64,000 nucleotides of DNA from Eustoma russellianum (taxonomy: Eukaryota > Streptophyta > Magnoliopsida > Gentianales > Gentianaceae). The first letter of the stretch is position 1, and each line of letters begins with the position of its first letter. The notes beneath the pieces were generated by a model. The model was not told the DNA's origin. It made no database searches and saw nothing but the letters and a program-made list of their open reading frames with translations. The DNA lies in assembly GCA_036186865.1 (NCBI GenBank), contig AP025057.1, positions 22,766,348-22,830,347 on the forward strand. Reading direction: 5' to 3'. Positions 41,015 through 54,051 of this stretch are shown here, piece by piece. The position numbers and the translations under genes are program-made.

Positions 41015-44000
41015 CCATTTTTACGACAAACTATATACTTATATTCTGACGTTCCACCGACACGTCACATATATTATAAACGTACATCGACGTCACACAT
41101 GTCAAATTCAGACATGTCATGTACTTACCGACATGTCACGTACTTACCATAAGATGGACATCCTAAATAGACTAAAAAAACTCAAAAAATTTGTGCTCCA
41201 AATGTCAAATTCAGACCTAAAGTCATACCATGTTTACACACATCAATCACCCACAATTTAGCTTTAATTTGAGAAAAATTCAAATTCAAGTTTTATTGTC
41301 ACATGGGGGCGTTTTCAACTTCAGATATTGGAGCTGAATATACACCTTATTTTATGTATATTATATGTGACATAATATATATTACATGCCTAAGAAGTTT
41401 GAGATTAATCGGAGAAAAATTGCGTAATCGACGAAGGTCGAAAATTCGGTTTTCTACACCTCTACATACATGTGACGGTTTTGGTGTGTATGTAACATAT
41501 ATCTAGACACTTTTTACATATTTAAGACATATTAGAGTGTTCTATAAAAATCAATTTAGGGCTGATTATAATTTACCATGTGTGTGAAGGTTGTCCATCA
41601 TTATGTGACAAATATTCAAAAGATAATTTCAGCACATGCATCTGAGGAGTGACATGCAATTTTAGCCTTCTTGGAGCCTAGGTGGAGCTTGTTTGACACT
41701 TTAACTGGTGGAAGATAAGCCACTCATGATTGGTGACATTGAAGAGGGCAAGAAACACAAGGAAACAATTCAAAATAAAACAAATGCTGAAAAGTATTCA
41801 GCATATGTATGCTGACCGATTTTTACATTGAATATTGCACCAATTTACTTTCAAAATTGTGGGGGAATCATATCATGGTTAATTGTAATTAACAAAATTG
41901 ATTTTAAGCATGTGTTTAAGATTTTTTGATTTAATTTCTAGCTATTTTATGGAGTGCCAAGGTTATTAAGCAATGGCCTATCAAGAAGTGACAACTAGAC
42001 GAAGACAAGTCATTCGTCCAATCGTATTGCGCCATGTAAGCAAGGGTGTGTCACCATTTATACAAAGTAATCTTCCAAGGGTATTCAAGAAAAATTTCAA
42101 GGAAGATTACAACCTTAGGAACCGGCCAACCAACTATAAAAAGGGGGCAAGATGATTCAAGCAAGGCTAAGCCAAAGTTCATATTGATCTAAGATCAAGC
42201 AAGACTATTCTCTTCTTCTCTTATTTTTTTTTCTTGCTCTTAGCCTCAAGCCTATCATCCTTATATTCCATATACTATATGGGTTTTTTTTATACCATTC
42301 ACATATGTTCATCTCTTGTACAAGGTTGACCAAGGTGTGATCATACCTTCATTTGTTCGTTGGTGGTGTGCGTGTTGTTGTGTTTGTTCGTTTGATTGTA
42401 AATGGGTGGAGTTGGTATTTAACTTCAGTCATCTTTGTATCAAGGTGTTATTTGTGATTAGTGAATACCAAGGAAGGTGTCCTCGAAGACTGAAGTAGGT
42501 TGATTTAACCGAACTAGTATAAAAATCTCGGTGTTATTTACTCTCAGCACTTTTACTTTCAGTTTTCAGTTTTCTGCGTCTTTTTCATACTCACGGGAAA
42601 AATAGCAAATATTTTCTAAAAATCACAAAATTTTGCAAGAACATATGCACACGTCCCAGATTTCATTGGGACAAGTTTCATCACATCTGGATAAGTATAA
42701 GTCAGTCAAACGTTAATAGTTCTAGTGCAATCTGATTCTTAGATTTGCAAAGATTGAGAACATCAAAGTGGTTGACATACTCACCAAGAGCATTTTGAAA
42801 ACTTTTTTAACCCATTAAAGTACACATCTTAAGGGTCATACCATAAAATTTTCAGGTCATTTAGAGCTGTCAATTAATAAGAATAAAATTTTCATTTCGG
42901 AGCACAGTTTCTTACAGATTGACACAATCTGTGCAAAAACGATTTTTCAAAGGGTCGCACTTAGAGTTTTGATCTGAAATTTTTGTGTCATATTAAAAAC
43001 ATCTGAGAGCACATTTTCAACAAGTTTCATAATTTTTAGAGGTCTAAAACCAAGTCATCTAGATTTTAGGAAATCCGACAAGATCACTGCAAAAACGCAA
43101 ACTTGATCTCCGATTTCCTATAAAGGATCCATGTTGTTTGTTTAACTCGATGAAAGAAACTCGAAAATTACCTCTGTAGATTCAAATTTTGCAGATGAAG
43201 GAGGTGCGAACGTAGGAGGTGCGATGACACGAACACCCTATGCCATTATCCACACGAATGCTTCTGTCCAGAGTGCTAGATCTTGAACGGCGTGGCTGAG
43301 AACTCTGGTTTTCTCTAAAACCGAAATATGTGTTTTTTTCGTGTGTCCTCTCTCTATCCGAGATACACAATATATATACACATATATAGACATCAAAATC
43401 CGAGTCCTAATCGGATTAGTTAATGTCAATCAAAATCCATATCAGATATGGATTCTATCAGGATATTCAAAATCCATATCAGATATGGATTCTTTCGTTA
43501 TTATCCCATAATATATATATATATATATATAACCATAAAAAGACAAAATTAATAATATGAATAATAACTAATATCTAATATTAATATTATTAATATTATT
43601 AATATCAGCCCATGCCATTCTTGTGTGTGACCTGATAGGCCCATATTAATTGACAGTCAGTTAAATCTCTATTAAACCAACAAGTCGTAATTGGTCTCTA
43701 GAAAGACATTACGACTACCCAATTGATACGAGTACAGTCCAACTAGTCTAATAATAGCACATGCATTAATCCCTTTGTCACACGATATCTAGTTTGAATA
43801 TAAGTCATGGTCAGCATTATACTTATATTGTTCAAACATATGATTACTCGATCTTTAAGTAGACTGATAAATCAAATGATATTGGTCACACTATCAATTC
43901 ATTTGAGCACGGCCATGCATTTCACAGTCTCACTAATCGAGGGGCCCAAAGTTATCTCTCTCAAAAGAGAGGGACAAATTTTATCTTGATTGTTCAATAT

Positions 44001-44587
44001 CCCCTGCATAGTTTCTATCATAATCAATCATGACCTTTATTATTATCTAGTTAAGGATAACGTTAGATCATGTCAAAATATAATAGTCCTTATGTTGGAA
44101 ACTATGACAATCTCAAGTCTAAGGATTAAAAACATGACTATCATGAGATTTACTTGTGACGCTAATCCATGTAGTACTCTCATGATGGGTCTATCTAATA
44201 TACTTTTCTCTAACAAGTATCTATGAGATTGATTTGTATCACCATACACATAATCATATCATGATTATCAAATCAATACTCATACTGGTTATAAATTATT
44301 TTATCGCTATAACAATAATTGACCAGGGACATATATCATAATTGTGTAACATACTAACCAACAATAACGATAATAAAACCTCTTTATTAATAATAAATGT
44401 ATAACACAAAACATCCAAATCATGGCCAAGGGCACATACACTAACACTAGACAATTCAAATCAGAATATGAAAACAGAAACTGTTTTCAGAAGTGAGTTA
44501 TTGGGTTTAAAATGTTTTTAAAACCCAAATTTTCCGCACTCACTATTCAAGCCCCCTCCCTTCTAGTGGTGCTATGAAGGTCCTACA
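40608..44587 (+). repeat. 5' LTR of the SIRE-like element
   Basis: From TGTTGAGAAATCTCGG to GGTCCTACA. About 2.59 kb without the insert at 43064-44446. It contains a (TA)n run near 40980-41010 and a TATA-like AGTATAAA near 42517. Confidence 0.94.
43064..44446 (-). mobile_element. Solo-LTR-like insertion, 1383 bp, in the SIRE 5' LTR
   Basis: Absent from the 3' LTR, which reads CATCTAGATAATTC straight through near 52656. A 5-bp target duplication CTAGA is exact at 43059-43063 and 44447-44451. In minus sense it begins TGTTAGTGTATGTGCCC and ends CGGATTTCCTAAAA, so only the start is canonical. It is non-coding and rich in AATCATGA-type motifs, with a (TA)n run near 43510. A solo LTR of another family is the best fit; a TRIM or other small LTR element is possible. 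Confidence 0.7.
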
Positions 44588-44589
44588 AG

Positions 44590-44601
44590 TGGTATCAGAG
44601 C
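44590..44601 (+). promoter_or_regulatory. Primer-binding site of the SIRE-like element
   Basis: TGGTATCAGAGC two bases after the 5' LTR; initiator-Met tRNA type. Confidence 0.95.
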
Positions 44602-44643
44602 CCAGACACACTGATTACAAGAAGATTCAACGATCTTTGTGAG

Positions 44644-46210
44644 ATGGCATCCACTAGTCACAAGACCGAGCAAGAAGGTATGTCGAGCCAAATGCCTCTT
44701 CTTTTCGACGGTCAGTCTTTTATATAATGGAAACTTCGTATGAAACTTTTCCTTATGTCTATTGATATGGACTTATGGTCCATCATAGAAGATGATCCTT
44801 TTATTCCTTCTAAGTTATCCACAGTTGACGGTGTCACTTTAGAAGTCGTAAAACCGAAGCAAGAATACACTAGTGATGACAAAAAGAAGTTAAGTATGAA
44901 TACTAGAGCCATGCAACTTTTTCTGAATAGTTTAAGTAAAAGTGAATCAAGTTATGTGTCCAAATTATTCTAGTGTCCACGAAATGTAGAGAATTCTTGA
45001 AATGAAACATGAAGGTACTAGTCAAGTTAAAGAGTTCAAGATAAACATGCTTATGTCTTCTCTTGAATCCTTCAAATTATTGCCGAACGAATCTATTGTT
45101 GATATGGATTTACGCTTGACTAACATTTATAACTCCCTTGAGTCGATTGGAAAAGTATTTTCTTCACAAGAAAAGGTACAAAAGGTACTAAGAAGTCTCC
45201 CATCAGAATGAGATCCCAAAGTCACGTCAATTGAAGAAAGTAAGGAAACAAAATCGATAAAGATGGAGGAATTAATCGGATCATTAAAGGTATACGAAAA
45301 CAAACTCACACTAAGGAAAATCAGAATCAACGTCAAAACAAGGTAAGACTTGCATTTAAAACAAATGAATACGTCTCTACTTTTTCCCATCACGTAGATG
45401 ATAGTGACAAAGAATTGGACAACGAAGATATGATATTATTGGCTAAAATTTTGAAAACATTTATGAGAAAGTTATTAAGGAATAAACCTAAGGCTGTTTC
45501 AACTAAGAGAAATAAAAATAAAAATAATGATCAAGATGTAAAGTGCCATAAATGTGAAAAACTTGGACACCTATCATATGAGTGTCCGAACAAGGACAAA
45601 CAGACAAACAAAAACCGTGACAAGGATTGGACCAAAAATAGACCCGTCTCAGAACCTAAATAAAGGAATACAAGAAGAGCTCTCAAGGCCTCCACTTGGA
45701 GTGACTTATCTGATTCTGAGACTGATGAAACCAAAGAAGAAACGGCACAAGTATGCTTTGCATCCAAGGCATCAAACGAGGTATGTTCTGACTCTGACTC
45801 TGATTTCAAACCCTCTTATGATGATTTGTTTAGTCAAAATCTTGAATTGCATAAATTCACAAAGATTCTTGCAAAAGAAAAGAAACGGTTAATTGAAGAC
45901 AAGAAGTTGTTAGAATCTTATAACATAAGCCATGTATCTTAATTAAATGATTCAAAAGAAGAGTCGCCTTGCACGATTAATGCATTAAAATCAGAGATTT
46001 CATCAATAGCATCTGAAAATAATGAGATGAAAGCCGAGATTTAAAATTTGAAATCAAGAAACGCAAATTTAGAAAGAATGGTAAAACAGTTCGATATGGG
46101 TATGAGTATGCTAGATCGTTTCATTTCCTCCCAAAAGCATGAAATTGATAAAACCGGATTAGGATACGTAGAAGATAATAAAGTACAAAAATAAGTCAAC
46201 AAATTTTATT
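44644..46210 (+). pseudogene. SIRE-like Gag
   Basis: Starts MASTSHKTEQEGMSSQMPLLFDG and is stopped by TAA near 44722. It continues WKLRMKLFLMSIDMDLWSIIEDD, KKLSMNTRAMQLFLNSLS, KHEGTSQVKEFKINML and LPNESIVDMDLRLTNI. A CCHC zinc knuckle CHKCEKLGHLSYEC lies at about 45543-45585. The following Lys/Glu-rich segment (to about 46195) is the coiled-coil-like C-terminal extension usual in SIRE Gag (KSRNANLERMVKQFDMGMSMLD). At least five stops or frameshifts. Confidence 0.85.
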
Positions 46211-46656
46211 CTATCTTCATCTAAGAAATTGCATGCATTAAAGACAACTATACAGCCTAGGAAGGGTTCTAGTGCACCACCCATCATATCTCATCGTACT
46301 CTTTCTTTTTCTTCACGTACAAAATATAATCATGTACCGTATAGATATGCAAGGAAAGCATTGCTGCATACGCGACATTCATGCAATACAAATGCATCTA
46401 GATTATGCACCATGCACACTAACACAAATGCATATCAAAAACGAAAATCTTATTATGCTCATAATGATATTCTCGGCCATAGGCCAAATAGACATGCCCC
46501 TAAGATTTATTATATTGCTTCTTCATCTATTTTCTCACCTTTTGTAAGACCGAGAAAGGCCAGCCAAGTTTGGGTACCAAAAGGTACTCTTGCAAAGGGT
46601 TGAAGGAGTAACTCTTAAGGATCCAAAATAAAGGGCACCTAAATCATTGTTACACA

Positions 46657-47238
46657 TTGCAGGGAACACATAAATCAAAAGGTACATCAATCAAGTGGTT
46701 CCTTGACAGTGGTTGCTCGAAGCACATAACGGGTGACCCGAGCTTGTTCTCAAAATTGAAGAAAGTTACAAAAGGTGGATTGGTAACCTTTGGAGACAAC
46801 AATGAAGGAAGGATCATTGGAAAAGGAACAATTGGAAACCTGAGCACTCTTCAAATCTCCAACGTGTTCCTGATAAGTAATCTATCATACAACTTGCTTA
46901 GCATCTCACAATTTCTTGATAATGGTTTTGATGTGTGCTTCACTGATCCATATTGCAATATTGTAAATAAAAATGGAGAAACAGTATTAAAAGGAAAAAG
47001 AGAAGGAAACATTTTTACACTATCTATGGGTGACATGTTAGACGCCAAAGTAAAAAGTTTTATATCAAATGAACCTAATATGAATTTATGGCATAGAGGT
47101 TTAGGTCACATTGGCATCTCATATCTTGAGAAACTTCAACGAAAGAATCTAGTACGAGGATTGCCTAAACTTGATTTAGACAACTTTAAGTTGTATGAAT
47201 CTTGTATTAAAGGCAAACAAAAACATGAATCACTTTAG
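46657..47238 (+). pseudogene. SIRE-like protease and GAG-pre-integrase
   Basis: WFLDSGCSKHITGDPSLFSKL (D-S-G intact), VTFGDNNEGRIIGKG, NVFLISNLSYNLLSISQ, then NLWHRGLGHIGISYLEKLQRKNLVRGLP and a C-terminal zinc-binding remnant CIKGKQKH. Open throughout for 193 codons, the longest lesion-free PR block in the window. It stops at 47236-47238. Confidence 0.9.
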
Positions 47239-47254
47239 TCTAAGAATGAAATCA

Positions 47255-48161
47255 GCACATCTAGAGTCTTAGAATTATTACACATTGATTTGTTGGGTCC
47301 TAGTCAGACTAGAAGTCTTGGTGGATGACATTATGCATGTGTCATCGTTGACGATTTTCTCGCTATACATGGACTTTATTTCTCGCAAATAAAGATGATA
47401 GTGCTGCTGAGATTGCTAAATTAATAAAACAACTTGAAAATGAATATGGTTTAAATGTGAAAAAGATTAAGCGCGATAGAGGCGGTGAATTTAAAAATAA
47501 GGACATAATTTCATTTTGCGAAGAAAAAGGTATTAAACATGAGTTTTCACCACCTAGAACATCACAATTAAACGTGGTAGTAGAAAGAAAGAATAGGACA
47601 TTACAAGAAATAGCAAGAACCATGCTATGTGAAAATAAGTTGCCGAGATTTTTGTGGGCGGAAGCCGTAAATTGTGCATGTTACATAGTTAACCGCTTAT
47701 TGATTAAAAAGAATATAAACAAAACCCCTTATAAAATTTTAAATGATCGCATGCCTAAGATTGATTAATTTTGTATGTTTGGTTCTAAATGCTTTGTATT
47801 AAACACAAAAGGTAATCTAGATAAATTTGAGTCTAAATCCATTGAATGCATCTTTGTTGGATATTCTGTGAATTCTAAGGCATATAGATGTTACGATCCT
47901 ATTACTAGACAGATTTTAGAATCTATTTATGTGAAATTTGATGAATTTGGTGAACTTGAAATAAATAAAGAATATGATGATGATTTTGAACTAAATCCCG
48001 TGTTAGATGATATAGAAAAAAATGTCGTACATAATGAACACGACACACTAGAAATGCATGATCACTTAGACATGCATGAAAACTTAGAAAATAATCAACC
48101 AAGATGGCATAGGGATCACCCACACGACCTTATCATAGGCGATATAACACAAGGTGTATGA
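47255..48161 (+). pseudogene. SIRE-like integrase
   Basis: LHIDLLGPSQTRSLGG, CVIVDDF (catalytic D region, then a shift), KRDRGGEFKNKDIISFCEEKGI (second D), then SPPRTSQLNVVVERKNRTLQEIARTML, where the usual P-Q-Q-N-G before VVERKN is altered but the catalytic E of VERKN is kept. A TAA at 47766-47768 interrupts before FGSKCFVLNTKGNLDKFESKSIECIFVGYS. It ends in an acidic linker. Confidence 0.9.
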
Positions 48162-48199
48162 CTACGTAGAAGAATAAATCAAGATGAAATAAATCACTT

Positions 48200-49250
48200 T
48201 CATTCTATGATATCTGAAATAGAACCCAAGAATGTGTTTGATGCTTTGCATGATTCTTCTTGGATTAACGCTATGCATGATGAACTAAATCAATTCACAA
48301 GAAACGATGTGTGAGATTTAGTATCACGACCACAAGATAAAACGATAATAGGCACAAAGTGGGTCTTTAAAAACAAAATGAATGAAGATGGTAAAGTCGT
48401 CAGAAACAAAGCTAGGCTTGTAGTACAAGGCTATAATCAAGAAGAGGGAATAGATTACGAAGAAACATTTGCACCCGTAGTACACCAGAAGCTATACAAT
48501 TATTACTTGCTATTGCTTGTATAAATGGTTTTAAACTTTATCAAATGGACGTAAAAAGTGAATTCTTAAATGGTTTTATACAAGAAGAAGTCTATGTAAA
48601 ACAACCATCCGGCTGTGAGGATATTGACTATCCTAATCAATTGTATAAGTTAAAGAAGACACTATATGGTTTAAAACAAGCACCTAGGGCTTGGTACAAT
48701 TGTTTTGCTACTTTTCTTTTTGAAAATGGATTTAAAAGAGGAACCACAGATAGTACTTTATTCTTGAAACAAGAAAAATTGGATTTACTTATTATTCAAA
48801 TTTATGTTGATGATATTGTCTTTGGATCTACATGTCATAAGTTAGTAGAAGAATTTGAAACGTGCATGAAATCCGAATTTGAGATGTCTATGGTTGGTGA
48901 GTTAAATTATTTTCTTGGCTTGCAAATTAAGCAAACTAGTAAAGGCATACATATCAGTCAAGTTGAATACGTAAATGACATGATTAAGAAGTTTAACTTT
49001 GAAAACTTGAAACCATCTACCACCCCTATGAGTGTAACCACTAAACTTGATAAAAATGAAAATGGAAAAAACTTTGATAATGGTTTGTATAGGTCTATGA
49101 TTGGTTCTTTGCTTTATCTTACTGCAAGTAGACCTGATATCATGTTTAGTGCTTGTATGTGTGCTTTTTTTCAAAGTAACCCTAAAGTGTCACATTATAA
49201 TGCTGTAAAAAGGATATTTCGGTACATTAAGCACACTCCCACATTAGGAA
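48200..49250 (+). pseudogene. SIRE-like reverse transcriptase
   Basis: NAMHDELNQFTRNDV, then TGA at 48313-48315, IGTKWVFKNKMNEDGKVVRNKARLV, YEETFAPV, a frameshift near 48490, then YQMDVKSEFLNGFIQEEVYV (motif A), LYGLKQAPRAWY, LLIIQIYVDDIVFGST (catalytic YVDD near 48806-48817), MSMVGELNYFLGLQIKQ and YRSMIGSLLYLTASRPDI. From 48545 the frame is open for 342 codons. Confidence 0.92.
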
Positions 49251-49754
49251 TTTGGTATGATAAAAATTATGAATTTAAATTGCATGCCTATACTGATGCA
49301 GATTATGACGGATGTAAAATAGATATAAAAAGCACAAGTGGTACATGTCAATTCATCGGCAATTCATTAATATCATGGTTTTTGAAAAAGCAAGCTAGTG
49401 TAGCATTATCTACCACTGAAGTGGAATACATGGCACTTAGTCTTTGTTGCAAACAACTATTATGGCTAAAACAACAACTATCAGATTTTGGTATAGTTGT
49501 CAATGACATCCCTATATATTGTGATAGTATGAGTGTTACTAATTTATCTAAGAACCCCCGTTTTACATTCTAAGGCAAAACACATAGAGATACGATATCA
49601 CTTTCTTCGTGATCATGTAAACAGTGGTGATATCGTCGTAGAACACGTTTGTACCGAAGCACAAGTAGCCGACATATTCACAAAAGCACTTAATCAAGCC
49701 ACGTATGAAAATTTACGTTCGAAATTAGGCATGATTTCTGTTAATATGCTATAA
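49251..49754 (+). pseudogene. SIRE-like RNase H
   Basis: YTDADYDGCKIDIKSTSGTCQFIG (first D), SWFLKKQASVALSTTEVEYMAL (E), IPIYCDSMSVTNLSKNP (D), a one-base shift near 49553, then HSKAKHIEIRYHFLRDHVNSGDI and QVADIFTKAL. All metal-binding residues are present. The shift is the only break. Confidence 0.92.
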
Positions 49755-49956
49755 AATGATATTTCTTTCTATTCTTACTTATGCTTTTGATGAGATTTAC
49801 AAATAAAGGGGAGAGAAAAGCATGATTTAAGGGAGAGAGAAGCATGATTTAAGGGGGAGAAAGATAAAATTAAATTCAAATTTTAAATTTGTGCATTAAT
49901 TGTAGGGAGAGCAATCACATTTAAATCATAGATAAATGTTATTTTGAAAATCATCA

Positions 49957-49968
49957 AAAGAGGAAGAT
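49957..49968 (+). promoter_or_regulatory. Polypurine tract of the SIRE-like element
   Basis: AAAAGAGGAAGA(T) directly before TGTTGAG of the 3' LTR. Confidence 0.85.
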
Positions 49969-52795
49969 TGTTGAGAAATTGTGGTTTCAGTGATTTGAAA
50001 ATGCATGATTTAAATGTTACATATTTACAAAATGCATGAAATAAGTGTTACTTGATATATATACGCGATAAAAACACTTTACATGTTTATATATAATGTT
50101 GTCGTATAGAGGTATTGTTTACCTACCACTTATCCTCCCCAGACCCTGGTGATAGCGTTTGCTGTCGTTGGGATATACTGGATACGGATGATGATGATGA
50201 TGACGATGATTATGTTTATATATAATGTTGTCGTACTAGTGTGCCATGAAGCATTAAAGCTTACATCATACGGCAAACATTTGTTGTCTTTATACTATTT
50301 TCAGATGCCATAATTAATGAACTAAACTAGTTCATTAAGTGAAGTGCTTCAGGAGATGAACTAACTAGTTCATTAAATGAAGACATATTTGGGACATATT
50401 TGGAGAGAGCTATTTGACAACAAATTTAGAATGAAAAGTTCTCTTCCCACCTATATATACGCCACATACATACATAGATATATATATATATATATTATGT
50501 ATCCATATTTTTTTACGATAAAATATATACTTATATTCCGACGTTCTACCGACATGTCATACATATTAAAAACGTACGTCGACATCACACCACTATATAC
50601 ACCTCATATTTATGAATATATACAAGTCTCGTAGCATATATTACAAGTTATATTTCCATCAAAATTATAACGACATGTCACGAGGTCATAAACCGAAAAT
50701 TGTCGTATCAGGTCACTATCGAACCTTCACTCACGTACTTACCATATAAAGATGGTCAGCCTATATATGCTAAAAATACTCAAAACACTTGTGCTCCATA
50801 TGTCAAATTCAGACCCAAATTCATACCATGTTTACACACATCAATCACCCACAATTTAGCCTTAATTTGTGGAAAATTCAAATTCAAGTTTTTTTGTCAC
50901 ATGGGGGAGTTTCAACCTCAGCTATTAGCTCTGAATATACACCTTATTTTATGGTATATTATGTGTGACATAATATATATACTTGTCTAAGAAGTTTGAG
51001 ATTAATTGGAGAAAAATCGCATAATCGACGAAAGTCGAAAATTCGGTTTTTCTACACCTCCACATACATAGGACGGTTTTGGTGTGTATGTAACATGTAT
51101 CTAGATACTTTTTGCACATTCAAGACATATTAGAGTGTTCAAAAAAAATCAATTTAGGGCTGATTGCAATTTACCATGTGTGTGAATCTTGTGCATCATT
51201 ATGTGACAAATATTTAAAAGATCATTTTAGCACATGCAGCTGAGGAGTGACACATCATTTTAGCCTTCTTGGAGCTTAGGTGGAGCTTGTTTGGCACTTT
51301 AATTAGTGGAGGATAAGTACACATGATTGGTGACATTGAAGAGGGCAAGACACACAAGGAAACAATTCAAAATAAAACACATGATGAAAATTATTCAACA
51401 CATGTATGCTGGCCGATTTTTACATTGAATCTTGCACCAATTTTCTTCCAAAATTGTGGGGGGAGTTATATCATAATTAATTGTAATTAACAACCTTGAT
51501 TTTAAGCACGTGTTTCAGATTTTTTGATTGAATGTCCATCTATTTTATAGAGTACTAAGGTGATAAGCAATGGCCTATCAAAAAGTGACAACTAGGCGAA
51601 GACAAGCATTCGTCCAATTGTAGTGCGCCAAGTAAGCAAGGGTGTGTCATCATTTATACAAAGTAATTTTCCAAGGGTATTCAAGACAATTTTGAAAGAA
51701 GACTACAACCTAGGGGCGGCCAACCAAACTATAAAAGGGGGGGGAAAGATGATTCAAGAAACGCTAAGCCAAAGTTCATATTCATTCAAGATCAAGCAAG
51801 ACTATTCTCTTATTCTCTTCTTCTTTTCTCTTGCTCTTTGCCTCAAGCTTATCATTCTTATATTCCATATACTATATAGGTTTTGTTCATACCACCCACA
51901 TACGTTCATCTCTGGTACAAGGTTGATCTAGGTGTGATCATACCTTCATTTGCTCCGTGGTGGTGTTCGTGTTGTTGTGTTTGTTCGTTTGATTGTAAAA
52001 GGGTGGAGTTGGTGTTTAACTCCAGCCATCCTTGTGTCAAGGTGTTATTTTTGATTAGTGAATACCGAGGAAGGTGTCCTCAAAGACTAGAGTAGGTTTA
52101 TTTAATTGAACCAGTATAAAAATCTCGGTGTTATTTACTTTCATCACTTTTATTTTTAGTTTTCAATTTCTACGTCGTTTTCATACTCACGGGAAAAATA
52201 GCAAATATTTTCCAAAATCACAGAGCTTTTTGCAAGAACATATCCACACGTCCCAGCTTTCATTTGGGACAAGTGTCATCACATTTGGATAAGTATAATT
52301 CAGTCAAACGTTAATAGTTCTGAGACTAGTGCAATCTGATCCTTAGGTTTGCAAAGGTTGAGAACATCAATGTGGTTGACATACTACCAAGAGCATTTTG
52401 AAAAATTGTTTTAAGCTATTAAAGTACACATCTTAAGGGTCATACCATAAAAATTTTCAGGTCACTTAAGGCTGTCAATTAATAGAAATAAAATTTTCAT
52501 TTGTGAGCATAGTTTTTGGCAGATTGACACAATCTGTGCAAAAATGGTTTTTCAAGGGGTTGCACTTAGAGTTTTAATCTGATTTTTTGACATTAAAAAT
52601 ATCTGAGAGCACATTATCAGCAAGTTTCATAATTTTTGGAGGTCTAAAACCAGGTCATCTAGATAATTCAAATCAGAATCTGAAAATAGAAACTGTTTTC
52701 AGAAGTGAGTTATTGGGTTTTAAAAGTTTTTAAAAAGCGATTTTTCCGCACTCACTATTCAACTCCCCTTCTAGTGGTGCTATATATGTCCTACA
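49969..52795 (+). repeat. 3' LTR of the SIRE-like element
   Basis: TGTTGAGAAATTGTGG to TATGTCCTACA, 2.83 kb including a 105-bp LINE fragment with its 24-bp duplication. It lacks the 1.38-kb insert of the 5' LTR. Confidence 0.94.
50107..50211 (+). mobile_element. 105-bp LINE 3'-end fragment (RTE type)
   Basis: Matches the last about 100 bp of the LINE at 16372-16469 (GAGGTATTG..., CCTCCCCAGACCC, GCTGTCGTTGGGATATACTGG, GATGATGATGATGAT tail). It is flanked by an exact 24-bp target duplication at 50083-50106 and 50212-50235, beginning ATGTTTATATATAATG. The matching site in the 5' LTR (near 40720-40745) is empty. Confidence 0.92.
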
Positions 52796-52801
52796 AGTGA
52801 C

Positions 52802-54046
52802 TTGATTGCAGTAATACTGCTAAAGATATGAAGGAGGCCTCTTTCTTTTATGGGTCGAGTGTCAGAAATATTGGTAGGACTGGCTGGCTGGCAGTCAATG
52901 GTGATGGAGGAGATATCAACAGGAGATGATATAGTGGTTTCTTCGGAAATGAATTGTTATTAGGAGAAACTATAGGAGAAGACATAAGTGGCAAGGATAA
53001 GGTAATGTTGGGAGACAAAGCTAATGTAGTGGGTGGGTCTGCAGTGTCATCTGAGGATAGAGTAGGGTGCATTATATCAGGTAAGGAAGAGAAGGCTGAG
53101 TAAATGGAAGAGATTTTGTATGATAGGGTAACTCAGCCTGAGATGTAGAATGGAAGGGAAAGGTATATTCATGAAAGTCAACGTCTCTTGAAATGAATAT
53201 GTCTTTGATGATCAAGTCTTGAAGGATATAGCCCTAGTGTTAAGAGACATTCCTAGGTAAGACACTTTTTCTGGATCTGGGTGCAAATTTCTCTTTATAT
53301 GGCTGAGTATTGAGACCAAGTGTCAAACACCCAAATACTCTCAGGAAGAGTTATATGTAAAGAACTTACTGGTTGATAAAAATTCAACAAAGAAATGCTA
53401 CATCAAATATGATCTGTGGCTCTAGAGTCTATAATCATGCGTTTAAAGCCTTACTTACATAGTTATCTGCTTGCTTACCAGTGGCAGCATGACTCTAAGC
53501 ACTCATCACTACATGTTGGCCTTCTGGTGCTCTCACGTTCCTGATAATCCATTTTTTTTGCTCTTGTCATTAAACTCCTGAAGCAGGTTCATCAACTGCA
53601 TATACTGCTCCTAGGATATAGGTGAACTGCTTTGTATACCAGCATAGTCTGAACTCTTGGTCACAGAAGTATTATCATTAAACTAACAGATGGTATCTTG
53701 TTAACAGAACTCCTGATCACCAGTGACATAGTTCACTTGTGGTCTATGTTTAAAGGCAGGTGTAAACCCATATTTCTTATAGCATTTATCCACAGTGTGT
53801 TCTGGTGTGTTTACAGAAGAGTGTAGAATGGACGTTTGAAACCTAACTGACCATATCCTCTTTGTGGCTCCCTTCTATAACCACCTCCTGCTGGCCTCTG
53901 TACTGCCAGAACATGCCATGATGTAGGCAAGATTCCTGATGGTGATTGAGTTCTGTGATTAATCAAAGCAGTTGGATTATTACTGAATTGAACTTGACCA
54001 TTACCACATAACTATTTTCTCTCTAACTTCACAGCTATGGCAAACG
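52802..54046 (-). pseudogene. Older copia element: gag to integrase end, right part of a split copy
   Basis: Minus strand, right to left. Gag C-terminal part with a zinc-knuckle remnant (HTVDKCYKKYGFTPAFK near 53770-53830) and the EQYMQLMNLLQEFNDKS spacer near 53590-53640. A degraded protease/pre-integrase region follows, then the integrase end VFGCLTLGLNTQPYKEKFAP near 53270-53340 and the ILQDLIIKDIFISRDVDFHEY linker near 53165-53225. Heavily broken; core integrase is mostly missing. It continues at 40607 on the other side of the SIRE insertion. Confidence 0.75.
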
Positions 54047-54051
54047 CTGTG

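Larger units (their letters stand above)
40608..52795 (+). mobile_element. SIRE-like Ty1/copia element with long LTRs, inserted in an older copia
   Basis: 5' LTR 40608-44587, 3' LTR 49969-52795, target duplication AGTGAC at 40602-40607 and 52796-52801. The interior has a primer site, gag with a C-terminal extension, PR, INT, RT and RNase H. The domain sequences (FDSGCSKH, LWHRGLGHI, IYVDDIVFGST, SKAKHIEIRYHFLRDH) are of the SIRE/Maximus type. It carries a 1.38-kb insert in the 5' LTR and a LINE fragment in the 3' LTR. Numerous frame breaks. Confidence 0.95.
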
